DNA of 64,000 nt, from assembly GCF_040545925.1 (NCBI RefSeq), contig NZ_JBEPMX010000002.1, forward strand, positions 124,001 through 188,000, given 5' to 3'. Shown here piece after piece: positions 44,870 to 53,161 of the stretch. Below the pieces are notes generated by a model. The model was not told the origin of the DNA, did not search any database, and saw nothing but the letters and a program-made list of their open reading frames with translations. The stretch comes from Alkalibacillus flavidus (lineage in GTDB: Bacteria > Bacillota > Bacilli > Bacillales > Alkalibacillaceae). Position numbers and translations under genes: made by a program. Each line of letters opens with the position of its first letter. Position 1 is the first letter of the stretch.

Positions 44870-45619
44870 CTATTGTTGAAAATGATACAAAACGATGCTC
44901 GCAGCAACACCGACATTTAATGACTCACTTTGCTCGGCAATCGGGATGTATAAGGTTTCATCAGCTTGATCAATGACGGTTTTACTCACGCCACTTCCTT
45001 CATTACCGACAATAATGGCATATTGATCGCGAGCTGAAACATGAGGCAATGGCTGTGCCCTTTCATCTAAAGCCGTCGCCCATATAGGAATATCGTTTTT
45101 CTTTAGCTCCGTTAGCCAGTCCGTTAAATCACCTTGTACAAACGGCACTTGAAAGATTGCCCCTTGCGTCGCTCGAATAACCTTATCATTAAACGGATCG
45201 ACCGTTCCAGTTCCTAACACAATAAGGTCAATTTGAAAAGCTAACGCACTTCGCATAATTGTCCCTAAGTTACCAGGGTCTTGGATACCATCTAAACATA
45301 ATACTTTTTGTGTTGTCTGAGCATCAACTTGATAATTCGGTTTCTCTGCAACAGCAATAATGCCTTGATTTGTTTCAGTTTGAGACAACTCGCGGAATAC
45401 AGCATCAGTCACGTAAAACTGTTTAATATCATCATATTCCTTAGGTAGGGTTGTCGCTTCTTTTACAATTAATTCTTTAATCGACCAATTACTATGAAAC
45501 ACTTCTTCAACTAGATGCCAACCTTCAACTAATAAATAGCCATCTGCGTCCCGATTCTTCCGTTTATGTAACTTCTTCCACTGTTTCACTCGTTCGTTTT
45601 GTTTCGATTCAATGATCAT
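44870..45619 (-). CDS. ysgA: SpoU/TrmH-family rRNA methyltransferase (YsgA-like)
   Basis: The 249-residue protein is a SPOUT RNA 2'-O-ribose methyltransferase: a small N-terminal substrate-binding domain (about 1-95), then the knotted domain with LDGIQDPGNLGTIMRSA, IIVGNEGSGVS and the C-terminal IPIAEQSESLNVGVAASIVLY. It occupies the place of B. subtilis ysgA upstream of pheS. The exact RNA position modified is unknown. Confidence 0.9.
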   Translation of the reverse strand: MIIESKQNERVKQWKKLHKRKNRDADGYLLVEGWHLVEEVFHSNWSIKELIVKEATTLPKEYDDIKQFYVTDAVFRELSQTETNQGIIAVAEKPNYQVDAQTTQKVLCLDGIQDPGNLGTIMRSALAFQIDLIVLGTGTVDPFNDKVIRATQGAIFQVPFVQGDLTDWLTELKKNDIPIWATALDERAQPLPHVSARDQYAIIVGNEGSGVSKTVIDQADETLYIPIAEQSESLNVGVAASIVLYHFQQ

Positions 45620-45716
45620 ATGTTTTAAACTCCTCTACTTAACATAAATTTATCATACATAACTGAATCAATGATGGTCAAACTAATGACATATTAATTT
45701 GTGCAGAGGTGGTTAA

Positions 45717-45929
45717 ATGGATTTAAACTTACGACAAGCCGTTAAAAATAATATTGCGGGTCATAACGAAGAACAACTTGAAGCAACTATTGCCGAAGCA
45801 ATCCAAAGCGGCGAAGAAAAAATGTTACCCGGGTTAGGCGTCTTATTCGAAATGTACTGGCAACAAGCATCTGAAGATGAAAAAGAAACGATGTTATCAA
45901 CATTAGAAACAGAAGTCGGTAAGTTGTAA
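45717..45929 (+). CDS. sspI: Small acid-soluble spore protein I
   Basis: SspI is a minor spore-core protein. The 70-residue sequence MDLNLRQAVKNNI...EQLEATIAEAIQSGEEKMLPGLGVLFEMYW keeps the family pattern throughout. AGAGGTGG lies just before the ATG. CATATTA at 45690-45696 resembles a sigma-G -10 element, but I find no good -35, so the promoter is only suggested. It is divergent from ysgA, as in B. subtilis. Confidence 0.95.
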   Translation: MDLNLRQAVKNNIAGHNEEQLEATIAEAIQSGEEKMLPGLGVLFEMYWQQASEDEKETMLSTLETEVGKL

Positions 45930-45939
45930 TCAAAAAAAT

Positions 45940-45972
45940 GAACCTGTCACTTTAATATAAAGCGACAGGTTC
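45940..45972. terminator. Terminator between sspI and the ABC transporter operon
   Basis: A 9-bp perfect outer stem (45940-45948 and 45964-45972, extended inward) is followed by seven T residues on the minus strand and by TTTAAT on the plus strand. It mainly serves the ABC operon and may also end sspI. Confidence 0.85.
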
Positions 45973-45980
45973 TTTAATGA

Positions 45981-46976
45981 TTATGATTCTAGGAACGATT
46001 GATCGACTAGTCCGTCTAAGTTCTGTTGTTCGTCTAAAAATCCTAAATCATATGACGAATCAATAAAATCTTGAAGCACTTGCTCATCGACGTCATAAGA
46101 GAATTCAATTCGCTCCCACGCGTTATCAATCACGTCTTGCGATAATTCTTGGTCTGTAATGTCTTTAATCTTCTTAATCGCAATCGTTTTCGCTTCTTCA
46201 GGATTATTTTGAATAAACTCTGTTGCTTGTTTGTGAGCATCAACGATATTTTGTACTTTTTCAGGCTTGTTATCAACTAATTCTTGCGACGTTACAAACA
46301 CAGCTGCTGGTAAGGTTTCACCATATGCCACATTAGGTGTATCCACTAATACTTTACCTGTTCCTTCTGCTTCAATAACAGACGCCCACGGTTCTGGAAC
46401 GGTTCCGACATCCACGCGCCCTGTTTCAAACATGCTTGCATATGTGGCTGGCTTACCCGTTACATGTTTCATTTCACCGCCGACACGATCGGATGTAAGA
46501 CCGTATTCTTCTTTCATCATCGTTTCAAATTGTACATCATGCGTGCACCCGACGCGTGGTGAAATAAACGATTTTCCAGCTAAATCTTCAGGCGAGTTAA
46601 TCCCTGCATCTTGTCGTGCCATGATGACCGTACCTCCTTTAGACCCTGCTCCAACAATATTAACATCCGCACCACTTGCGAAATGGTTCATCGCAGGTCC
46701 AGGCCCTACCAAGCCACCTTCAATTTCACCTGTTTCGACGGCTGTCATAAACGCCGATCCGTCTGGGAAGTATTTATAGTTCACGTCAGTTCCATCTGGT
46801 AACGTTTCTGTATACATGTCTTTTTCTTCAGCGACCATCCCGGCCACGTGGTTAATGTTCGGAAAATAACCAATTGTAATGGTTTCTGAATCATTATTAT
46901 CAGCTGATGCATTTCCACAAGCAGCCATAATACCGCCCATCAATAATATAAACGCAAAAGTTATTAATCGTTTCAT
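45981..46976 (-). CDS. ABC transporter substrate-binding lipoprotein (SsuA/TauA/NMT1-like)
   Basis: The 331-residue protein has a lipoprotein signal peptide ending MAAC with the lipidated cysteine C20. The mature part is a type II periplasmic-binding fold of the sulfonate/nitrate/taurine class: TIGYFPNINHVAGMVAEEK at the start and GRVDVGTVPEPWASVIEAEG in the second half. It is the third gene of a three-gene importer. The substrate (sulfonate, taurine, nitrate or a pyrimidine precursor) cannot be fixed; no desulfonating enzyme is nearby. Confidence 0.85.
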   Translation of the reverse strand: MKRLITFAFILLMGGIMAACGNASADNNDSETITIGYFPNINHVAGMVAEEKDMYTETLPDGTDVNYKYFPDGSAFMTAVETGEIEGGLVGPGPAMNHFASGADVNIVGAGSKGGTVIMARQDAGINSPEDLAGKSFISPRVGCTHDVQFETMMKEEYGLTSDRVGGEMKHVTGKPATYASMFETGRVDVGTVPEPWASVIEAEGTGKVLVDTPNVAYGETLPAAVFVTSQELVDNKPEKVQNIVDAHKQATEFIQNNPEEAKTIAIKKIKDITDQELSQDVIDNAWERIEFSYDVDEQVLQDFIDSSYDLGFLDEQQNLDGLVDQSFLES

Positions 46977-46994
46977 TTGTTCAACAATCCTTTC

Positions 46995-47753
46995 TCATGT
47001 TTTTAATAAGCCCCAACGTTTCATGACGTTTGTCTCGAGTTTAGAGAAAACGAGCATGTCAACGACAGCGCCAATAACCCCAATAATGATAATGATACCG
47101 ATAACTTGATCCATTCTGGCATAATCTTGTGCGAAGCTAAGTGAATAACCTAAACCAGGACCATTACTTAAAAATTCTCCCGCCATTAATGCTCGCCAAC
47201 TAAAAGCCCACGCTAATCGGACACCTTGTATAAAATAAGGGACGCTAGCTGGCACTTCTACACGGTAAAACAATTGCAATCCTTTCGTATCCATCGTTCT
47301 TGCCGCCCGCACAAATTGTGGCGGTACGTTATGAATCGCTGAGCGAACATTTAACGCCATCACAAACGTGCCACCAACGACAACTACAAAAATAACAGCT
47401 GTCTCAGTAAATCCGAACAACAAGATCGCTAACGGAACCCAAACAATACTCGGAATGCTCTGTAAAGCAATCAAATACATTCCAGCTGTTTCATCTGCTT
47501 GCTTTGATTTACCGAGAATAACACCTAATAACGTTCCAATCACAATCGACAGTGAAAGTCCAATCAATAAGTGTTTGAAACTAGCCGCTAACGCCCGGAG
47601 TAAATCGCCACCGACAAACCCCTCAACTAGCGTTGTCCCAACAGTCACTGGTGACGGAACGATGTAGTTTGGATATAATCCTGCCACGTATATGCCTTGC
47701 CAAATGCCTAAAAGCACGATGATGAATAACAATCGTTTAATCGCTATGTTCAT
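46995..47753 (-). CDS. ABC transporter permease (SsuC/TauC-like)
   Basis: The 252-residue permease has six membrane segments of the binding-protein-dependent type. The cytoplasmic EAA-like loop is ARTMDTKGLQLFYRVEVPAS (about 146-165). It starts with ATG after AAAGGAAG and overlaps the end of the ATPase gene by 17 bases, so the two are co-translated. Confidence 0.87.
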   Translation of the reverse strand: MNIAIKRLLFIIVLLGIWQGIYVAGLYPNYIVPSPVTVGTTLVEGFVGGDLLRALAASFKHLLIGLSLSIVIGTLLGVILGKSKQADETAGMYLIALQSIPSIVWVPLAILLFGFTETAVIFVVVVGGTFVMALNVRSAIHNVPPQFVRAARTMDTKGLQLFYRVEVPASVPYFIQGVRLAWAFSWRALMAGEFLSNGPGLGYSLSFAQDYARMDQVIGIIIIIGVIGAVVDMLVFSKLETNVMKRWGLLKT

Positions 47754-48525
47754 AACTCAGCTCTTCCTTTAACACTTTATTAATTTCGCCTTCTAGCAAA
47801 CCCATCACGTCTTTTTCTAACTGAATGACATCCGCATCATCACGTTCTCGTGGTCGGGGCACGTCAATGTTAAAATCTGCAATAATACGACCTGGACGAG
47901 TTCCCATCACTACGACACGATCCGAAAGTTTAATCGCCTCTTGAATACTATGTGTCACGAACAAAATGGTCTTTTGCGTTTCTTGCCAAATCTTCATTAA
48001 TTCATCGTGCAAAATATGACGTGTCTGCTCATCTAATGCCCCAAACGGTTCATCCATTAACAACACTTTGGGATCCATTGCTAAAGCACGTGCAATGGCC
48101 ACACGTTGTTGCATACCACCCGACAGTTCATGAGTGTAATGATGTTTAAACCGGCTTAAATGCACCATTTGTAAAAAGGTATTTGCTCTTTCTTTAGCTT
48201 CCTGTTTTGAAGTACTATTTTTGAGCGGGAACATGACATTTTCTTCAACATTTAACCAAGGGAATAAAGAAGGCTCTTGGAACACCATGCCACGATCTGG
48301 TCCAGGTTGTTTAATGGTACTATCTTCTAATGTGATTGTGCCTTCGCTGATTGACTCTAAACCAGCCACCATTGATAGCAATGTTGATTTACCACAACCA
48401 GAAGGGCCTAAGATAGACACAAATTGATTTTGTTCAATTGATAGGTCTATATTCGAAAAAACATGAAACGACCCACTTTGATTATCATGAAATGACTTAC
48501 CGACGTCATTCACTTCTAAAAACAT
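47737..48525 (-). CDS. ABC transporter ATP-binding protein (SsuB/TauB-like)
   Basis: The ATPase subunit shows Walker A GPSGCGKST, the Q-loop VFQEPSLFPW typical of nitrate/sulfonate importers, the signature LSGGMQQRVAIARALA, Walker B VLLMDEPFGALD and the switch histidine in FVTHSIQEA. From the ATG at 48525 it has 262 residues; GGGTG is spaced for this start, while the ATG at 48537 abuts AAGGA. It is the first gene of the operon. Confidence 0.88.
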   Translation of the reverse strand: MFLEVNDVGKSFHDNQSGSFHVFSNIDLSIEQNQFVSILGPSGCGKSTLLSMVAGLESISEGTITLEDSTIKQPGPDRGMVFQEPSLFPWLNVEENVMFPLKNSTSKQEAKERANTFLQMVHLSRFKHHYTHELSGGMQQRVAIARALAMDPKVLLMDEPFGALDEQTRHILHDELMKIWQETQKTILFVTHSIQEAIKLSDRVVVMGTRPGRIIADFNIDVPRPRERDDADVIQLEKDVMGLLEGEINKVLKEELSYEHSD

Positions 48526-48542
48526 ATCATCACCCATTCCTT

Positions 48543-48571
48543 ATAATCCCTATAAAAATAATAAGGATTAT
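48543..48571. promoter_or_regulatory. Inverted repeat in the leader of the ABC transporter operon
   Basis: ATAATCC (48543-48549) and GGATTAT (48565-48571) form a 7-base inverted repeat with a 15-base spacer, between the predicted transcription start and the ATPase gene. It could be an operator. I cannot name a regulator. Confidence 0.3.
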
Positions 48572-48585
48572 GATTACAGTTATAT

Positions 48586-48615
48586 ATTATATAAATACGA
48601 TGCATTTTGTGTCAA
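48586..48615 (-). promoter_or_regulatory. Sigma-A promoter of the ABC transporter operon
   Basis: A perfect TTGACA (48610-48615) and a perfect TATAAT (48586-48591) are separated by 18 bases on the minus strand. The leader to the ATPase start is about 55 bases. Confidence 0.65.
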
Positions 48616-48656
48616 TCAATTTTTCAATAAATATGTATAAGACGTCAATTAAACCA

Positions 48657-48700
48657 TAAAAAAACTAACCGAAGTGATAACAAACATCACCTCGGTTAGT
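48657..48700 (-). terminator. Terminator after ysdC
   Basis: A 15-bp stem with one wobble pair (48664-48678 with 48686-48700) is followed by seven T residues on the minus strand. Confidence 0.92.
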
Positions 48701-48749
48701 ATTCATAATCGATTATTCAATTCTGATGAAAATAGTCTGATTTAATGGA

Positions 48750-49835
48750 TTAGCTGAATGTTAATTGTTCAACTGTATCTTGGTCAAGCTTCTTAATCAC
48801 TTCAACAATTAATTTAACCGCATTTTCGTAATCATCACGATGTAACATCGCTGCATGTGAGTGGATGTAACGTGTTGGAACTGTAATCGATAACGATGGC
48901 ACACCATTTGCTGTTAAATGGATAGACCCTGAATCTGTTCCGCCACCAGCTAATGAATCATATTGGAACGGAATATCTAACGATTCAGCTGTATCAACGA
49001 CAAAATCACGTACACCTTTGTGCGAAATCATCGAAGCATCATAAAGAATAATTTGTGGCCCGTCGCCTAATTTCGCAGCCGCTTCTTTGTCTGAAACGCC
49101 TGGCATGTCACCTGCAATGCCAACATCAACACCAAAGCCAATATCTGGCTTGATCGCGTGAGCTGACGTACGTGCACCACGAAGACCTGTCTCTTCTTGT
49201 ACCGTACCAACACCGTACACCTCGTTCGGATGATCTTCACCTTGCAATTGTTTTAAAACATCAATCGCAATCGCGCAACCAATTCGGTTATCCCACGCTT
49301 TTGCAAGTAACATCTTCTCGTTATCCATCACTGTGAAATCAAAGTAAGGCACGACAGAATCGCCTGGGCGTACGCCAAATTCCTCCGCTTCTTCTTTACT
49401 TGATGCTCCAATGTCAATAAACATGTCTTTAATCTCAACAGGTTTCTTACGTTGGTCAGCTGATAAAATATGCGGTGGTTTTGAGCCAATAACGCCTGTC
49501 ACATCACCTTGTTTGGTGACGACCGTGACACGTTGAGCCAGCATGACTTGATTCCACCAGCCACCGAGCGTTTGGAAATAAAGAAATCCGTTTTCATCGA
49601 TACGTGTCACCATGAAACCTACTTCATCTAAGTGACCCGCTACCATGACTTTCGGGCCTCCTGCTTGGCCTACTTTTTTAGCAATTAAACTGCCTAAATG
49701 GTCTGTTGTCACCTCATCACTATAAGGTGTTATGTACTGTTTCATGACGTCGCGTGCTTCACGCTCATTACCCGGAACACCTTTTGCATCCGTTAAATCT
49801 TTCAACATCTTAAGTTGATCGTCTAATGTCGTCAA
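48750..49835 (-). CDS. ysdC: M42-family metallo-aminopeptidase (YsdC)
   Basis: This is a dinuclear-metal peptidase of the glutamyl aminopeptidase/cellulase M family. The 361 residues show the metal motifs VMVAGHLDEVGFMVT (about 60-74), LAKAWDNRIGCA (about 177-188), GTVQEETGLRGAR (about 205-217), and a late IHSHAAMLHRDD (about 324-335). M42 enzymes form dodecameric tetrahedra that trim peptides. GAGGAGG lies eight bases before the ATG. Confidence 0.93.
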   Translation of the reverse strand: MTTLDDQLKMLKDLTDAKGVPGNEREARDVMKQYITPYSDEVTTDHLGSLIAKKVGQAGGPKVMVAGHLDEVGFMVTRIDENGFLYFQTLGGWWNQVMLAQRVTVVTKQGDVTGVIGSKPPHILSADQRKKPVEIKDMFIDIGASSKEEAEEFGVRPGDSVVPYFDFTVMDNEKMLLAKAWDNRIGCAIAIDVLKQLQGEDHPNEVYGVGTVQEETGLRGARTSAHAIKPDIGFGVDVGIAGDMPGVSDKEAAAKLGDGPQIILYDASMISHKGVRDFVVDTAESLDIPFQYDSLAGGGTDSGSIHLTANGVPSLSITVPTRYIHSHAAMLHRDDYENAVKLIVEVIKKLDQDTVEQLTFS

Positions 49836-49910
49836 TGTTGGTCCTCCTCTTTGTACTAATTTTTTGACACCTTTTCTATTATAACGAAAATAAAGCGTTT
49901 TCTCAAAGGA

Positions 49911-50399
49911 TTAATAGCCTTGTTCTTGGCGTTCGTGATTTTTTTCATTCTTATCGATATAAGCTTGGACAATATCGTCTGTAGAAAATGATAATACGTG
50001 ACCTAACGCCAAATACTGATTCATAAGCCTATCATAGTCAACTCGATCTTTCGATTGCTTTAACCGTTCTATAGCTGAATACACCGATTGAAAACCTGTT
50101 GTTAGACGGTCAACATTAGGAATATCTAGCACTTCATCATCAAAGTGAAAGCCTAAGTCTAACCCGATTGACAAAATAAAATGAATGCCATCGACATACT
50201 CCTCTAATATCGTTTCTCGGTCACTTGGTCCTTTTTGACTCCAATATTTAAAGCAACGCGTTTCATTAGCCAATTCGCCAATTTCAACATATAATGCTAA
50301 CACTTTGTCATCATAAATTTCATCTTTTGTTTGCGGTATCGCATTCATAATATGCTGGTCTAATTCAGCCTGCATTCTGTAAAGTCGTTTCCAATCCAT
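49911..50399 (-). CDS. All-alpha dUTP diphosphatase family protein
   Basis: The 162-residue helical protein fits the dimeric dUTPase (dUTPase_2, MazG-like) family: the metal-binding EIGELANETRCFKYWS (about 51-66) and EEYVDGIHFILSIGLDLGF (about 76-94) are both present. It should hydrolyse dUTP to dUMP, keeping uracil out of DNA and feeding dTMP synthesis. TAGGAGG precedes the ATG. It lies between a TVP38-family gene and ysdC. Confidence 0.85.
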   Translation of the reverse strand: MDWKRLYRMQAELDQHIMNAIPQTKDEIYDDKVLALYVEIGELANETRCFKYWSQKGPSDRETILEEYVDGIHFILSIGLDLGFHFDDEVLDIPNVDRLTTGFQSVYSAIERLKQSKDRVDYDRLMNQYLALGHVLSFSTDDIVQAYIDKNEKNHERQEQGY

Positions 50400-50424
50400 C
50401 GATGATAACCTCCTACGTTTCTAC

Positions 50425-50997
50425 TTAATCTGCATGACGTGCAAAATATTCATCCAACGTCCAGATCCATTCACGCCGTCTGAGTATGATAAACATAATA
50501 GTAAACAAGATTGCTAATACGATTATATAATGCCAGCTTAATGTGTGTAACCATTGACCAAGTGTCGTATAAAAAACGGCTAATGGCACATTAGACAACA
50601 CTTGTAACTTCATATAATCACGAAAATTTCGCGTTATTTCAATCATAAGCAACGAAATAAAATGAAAATGTATAAAGGGCATTAAGCGTAACAACACAAC
50701 TTGAGACGTCGATAAACCGTCTAGTTTATGACTCACGTGGTTTTTTAATTGATTCATTTTATGATTGGTTTTAGATGTGTGAACCATACCATAAAACAAC
50801 AAGCTTGATAACGTGACGCCGATCCAGGAATAAAAGGTACCGTATGTTAAACCAAACAATAAACCGCCTGTAATACATATAGCCGCCACTGGTATAAATA
50901 AAAATGGACGAATGATATGAAAAATAATGAACATAACCGGGGCTACGATAGGGACATGCTGTTTAACATCATCTAACCACGATAGTGTATGTTCCAT
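50425..50997 (-). CDS. TVP38/TMEM64-family membrane protein
   Basis: The 190-residue polytopic protein has about five membrane or re-entrant segments. IRPFLFIPVAAICITGGLLFGLTYGTFYSWIG (about 29-60) is the family signature (F-x-P-x(4)-GG-LFG), followed by LRLMPFIHFHFIS in place of the more usual L-R-x-x-P-x-x-P. This VTT/DedA-related family includes lipid scramblases. The role here is unknown. Confidence 0.85.
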   Translation of the reverse strand: MEHTLSWLDDVKQHVPIVAPVMFIIFHIIRPFLFIPVAAICITGGLLFGLTYGTFYSWIGVTLSSLLFYGMVHTSKTNHKMNQLKNHVSHKLDGLSTSQVVLLRLMPFIHFHFISLLMIEITRNFRDYMKLQVLSNVPLAVFYTTLGQWLHTLSWHYIIVLAILFTIMFIILRRREWIWTLDEYFARHAD

Positions 50998-51063
50998 CTG
51001 ACTCGCCCCCTATGCGCTAACACTTACTGTATCATATGACACGAGACGAGCCTTTATGACAGG

Positions 51064-51321
51064 CTAAACGAATAGCAATACAATCATCCACCCAATTGTT
51101 AGCGCTGGCATGCCATATTGAAATATAGCATGCTTTGTTTTATGTCGAAACGTAATCATGCCAAACCATGATCCTGGTGCTCCACCAACAAGTGCTATCA
51201 TCCATAACGAACGTTCAGCAATCCGCCAGTGTCCTTGCTTCGCATAATATTTGTCAAGCCCCATCATGATAAATGCAATAACGCTTGCTATTAAGACTAA
51301 TACATATAAAAAGATCGTCAC
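51064..51321 (-). CDS. ysdA: DUF1294 membrane protein (YsdA)
   Basis: The 85-residue protein has three hydrophobic segments and the DUF1294 pattern MGLDKYYAKQGHWRIAERSLWMIALVGGAPGSWFGM...RHKTKH. It is the counterpart of B. subtilis YsdA, also directly downstream of rplT. Function unknown. Confidence 0.9.
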   Translation of the reverse strand: MTIFLYVLVLIASVIAFIMMGLDKYYAKQGHWRIAERSLWMIALVGGAPGSWFGMITFRHKTKHAIFQYGMPALTIGWMIVLLFV

Positions 51322-51343
51322 AATACCTCTCCTCTTTCATATA

Positions 51344-51377
51344 GAAAAAGAGCTGCCCTTTTTTTAAGGACAACTCT
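51344..51377 (-). terminator. Terminator after rplT
   Basis: A 12-bp stem with wobble pairs (51349-51360 with 51366-51377) is followed by TTTTTC on the minus strand. It ends the infC-rpmI-rplT operon before ysdA. Confidence 0.85.
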
Positions 51378-51387
51378 TATTTAACCG

Positions 51388-51744
51388 TTATTTTAAAGCT
51401 GCTTTTGCTTTTTCAGCTAATTCAGCAAAGCCTTGCTCATCATTTACAGCTAACTCTGCTAGCATTTTACGGTTAACTTCAACACCAGCTAGTTTTAGAC
51501 CGTGCATGAGACGGCTATATGAAAGGTCGTTCATACGAGCCGCAGCGTTAATACGTGCGATCCATAATTTACGGAAATCACGTTTTTTCTGGCGACGGTC
51601 ACGGTATGCATACTGACCTGATTTCATGACTTGTTGTTTAGCTGTTTTGAATAACGTTCGTTTTGAACCGTAATAACCTTTGGCTAATTTCAACGTACGC
51701 TTACGACGTTGACGTGTTACTGTTCCACCTTTTACACGTGGCAT
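51388..51744 (-). CDS. rplT: Ribosomal protein L20
   Basis: L20 is an early 50S assembly protein that binds 23S rRNA. The 118-residue basic protein shows the full family pattern (MPRVKGGTVTRQRRKRTLKLAKGYYG near the N-terminus; RLMHGLKLAGVEVNRKMLAELA in the C-terminal domain). In Bacillus it also binds the infC leader and represses the operon; a matching leader is present here. Confidence 0.98.
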   Translation of the reverse strand: MPRVKGGTVTRQRRKRTLKLAKGYYGSKRTLFKTAKQQVMKSGQYAYRDRRQKKRDFRKLWIARINAAARMNDLSYSRLMHGLKLAGVEVNRKMLAELAVNDEQGFAELAEKAKAALK

Positions 51745-51786
51745 AAGTAATCCCTCCTGATTAATCTTTCTATTTCGCGATCCTTA

Positions 51787-51984
51787 TTATTTATAAGGCA
51801 TTAATTTGTTTAAACGTGCTTCATCACTTTTAGCAACTGTCGTTTGTTTCGCTAAACGACGCTTTTGGTCTTTAGACTTGTTACGGAATAAGTGACTTGT
51901 AAACGCGTGAGAACGTTTGAACTTTCCAGTACCTGTTTTCTTAAAACGCTTTTGTGAACTTTTGTGCGTCTTCATTTTTGGCAT
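51787..51984 (-). CDS. rpmI: Ribosomal protein L35
   Basis: The 65-residue basic protein begins MPKMKTHKSSQKRFKKTGTG, the L35 signature, and ends with RLNKLMPYK. It sits between infC and rplT in the canonical order. GAGGAGG lies before the ATG. Confidence 0.98.
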   Translation of the reverse strand: MPKMKTHKSSQKRFKKTGTGKFKRSHAFTSHLFRNKSKDQKRRLAKQTTVAKSDEARLNKLMPYK

Positions 51985-52026
51985 GATAAAATCCTCCTCG
52001 AATCAAAGTTGTTTAGTTTGCTCACT

Positions 52027-52542
52027 TTATTTTTCGTTGATCGGAGCAAGCATTAAGAACATATTACGGCCTTCCATCTTCGGCTTCGTCTCAACTGTGC
52101 TGTACTCATTACAAGCTTCAGCGAAACGTTCAAGCACTTCTTGGCCTAATTCTTTGTGCGTAATAGCACGGCCACGGAAACGAACACTAACTTTGACTTT
52201 ATCGCCCTTCTTCAAGAACTTCTGCGCATTACGCGCTTTCGTGTTAAAGTCATGATCCTCGATTTGAGGTGTTAGACGAACTTCTTTCACTTGAACTGTT
52301 TTTTGGTTCTTGCGTTGTTCTTTTTCTTTCTTCTGCTGTTCAAAGCGATACTTACCATAGTCCATAATACGAGCTACGGGTGGTTTCGCATTTGGCGCAA
52401 CTAAGACGAGGTCTAAGTTGGCATTTTCCGCAATATCTAATGCTTCTTGACGTGATTTAACTCCTAATTGTTCACCATTGACATCAATGAGACGTACCTC
52501 TTTGGCACGGATCCCCTCATTAACATTCATATCCTTGCTAAT
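52027..52542 (-). CDS. infC: Translation initiation factor IF-3, ATT start codon
   Basis: IF-3 checks start codons and keeps the 30S subunit free. The frame has an ATG at 52530, but GGAGGTGG is spaced for an ATT at 52542 (ATT AGC AAG GAT ATG), giving MSKDMNVNEGIRAKEVRLID, 171 residues. AUU starts are the rule for infC in Bacillus, since IF-3 discriminates against them and so limits its own synthesis. The N-domain, the lysine-rich linker (FEQQKKEKEQRK) and the C-domain (VRFRGRAITHKELGQ) are all present. Confidence 0.93.
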   Translation of the reverse strand: MSKDMNVNEGIRAKEVRLIDVNGEQLGVKSRQEALDIAENANLDLVLVAPNAKPPVARIMDYGKYRFEQQKKEKEQRKNQKTVQVKEVRLTPQIEDHDFNTKARNAQKFLKKGDKVKVSVRFRGRAITHKELGQEVLERFAEACNEYSTVETKPKMEGRNMFLMLAPINEK

Positions 52543-52559
52543 AGTGAGCCACCTCCAAA

Positions 52560-52791
52560 AAATCTTTAAAAGTTAAGGCGCCGCAAGACAAGTGGTTTGC
52601 GTTATCGTCGCTTAATAAGCATAAAAAAAGTGTCGGTACACATACTGCACCCACACATACTTATTTCGTCGTTAGATACGCTTTAGGCGTATAAAATGCG
52701 AAAATTAAGTTACCTGTCAACTGCTTTCATGCGTCAATCAGGTGAGAAGCGGGTGCTTCTACTTGTCGTTCCTTCGCCTTATTCAATTACT
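52560..52791 (-). promoter_or_regulatory. Ribosomal protein L20 autoregulatory leader of infC-rpmI-rplT
   Basis: The leader, about 250 bases from promoter to infC, ends in a terminator hairpin (stem 52630-52637 with 52649-52656, one mismatch) followed by seven T residues. Upstream, AGAAGC pairs with GCTTCT around 52745-52762 within a segment like the Firmicutes L20 leader. L20 binding there should favour termination. The identification rests on position and partial recognition of the pattern. Confidence 0.75.
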
Positions 52792-52797
52792 TAACCT

Positions 52798-52826
52798 AGT
52801 ATAACGAGTTGTATAGAACCTGTCAA
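52798..52826 (-). promoter_or_regulatory. Sigma-A promoter of infC-rpmI-rplT
   Basis: TTGACA (52821-52826) and TATACT (52798-52803) on the minus strand are separated by 17 bases. The transcript would start near 52791. Confidence 0.8.
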
Positions 52827-52857
52827 CTGTTTTTAGCATAATCATTTTCAAAATAAA

Positions 52858-53055
52858 GCTTTTCTCAAAGTCCGTTGTTGATATTGTGATCCGCTGCCGG
52901 TGGACGCTTTCCGACGACCCGGATGGTCTAGTGTCGACGTTGGCCACAAAAGCTGATTTCATAAGCTTCCTTGACTAATTCTGCGCCGAGTACTCGCAGG
53001 CGCAGGACGTGAACGCTTTTAGTCGACCAGGAGTCGCCACCTTCGCTTCTCACAA
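52858..53055. repeat. Degenerate intergenic repeat of the Bacillaceae GC-rich type
   Basis: This non-coding stretch between thrS and the infC promoter is clearly richer in G+C than its flanks. It holds phrases I recall from dispersed intergenic repeats of Bacillus relatives (minus strand: GAGAAGCGAAGGTGGCGACT, later GGAAAGCGTCCACC and GCAGCGGATCAC). A central hairpin has 7-bp arms, CTGCGCC (52981-52987) and GGCGCAG (52999-53005). Only one copy is in this window. Confidence 0.45.
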
Positions 53056-53119
53056 TTCAACAACTCAGTGCTTATAATTGTATATCAAATCAACATTGTA
53101 ATTTACAACAACTATTTTT

Positions 53120-53155
53120 AAATAAAAGGTAGCCCCACTTCATGAGGGACTACCT
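53120..53155 (-). terminator. Terminator after thrS
   Basis: A 10-bp stem with one wobble pair (53127-53136 with 53146-53155) is followed by TTTTATTT on the minus strand, six bases after the thrS stop. Confidence 0.87.
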
Positions 53156-53161
53156 AACAAA

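Noticed and set aside
46267..46779. Plus-strand frame of 170 codons inside the binding-protein gene
   Set aside because: It is antisense to a clear SsuA-like coding region and has no supporting signal.
49878..49892. cre-like sequence before ysdC
   Set aside because: It matches the CcpA consensus imperfectly at two positions, and such matches are expected by chance in a window of this size.
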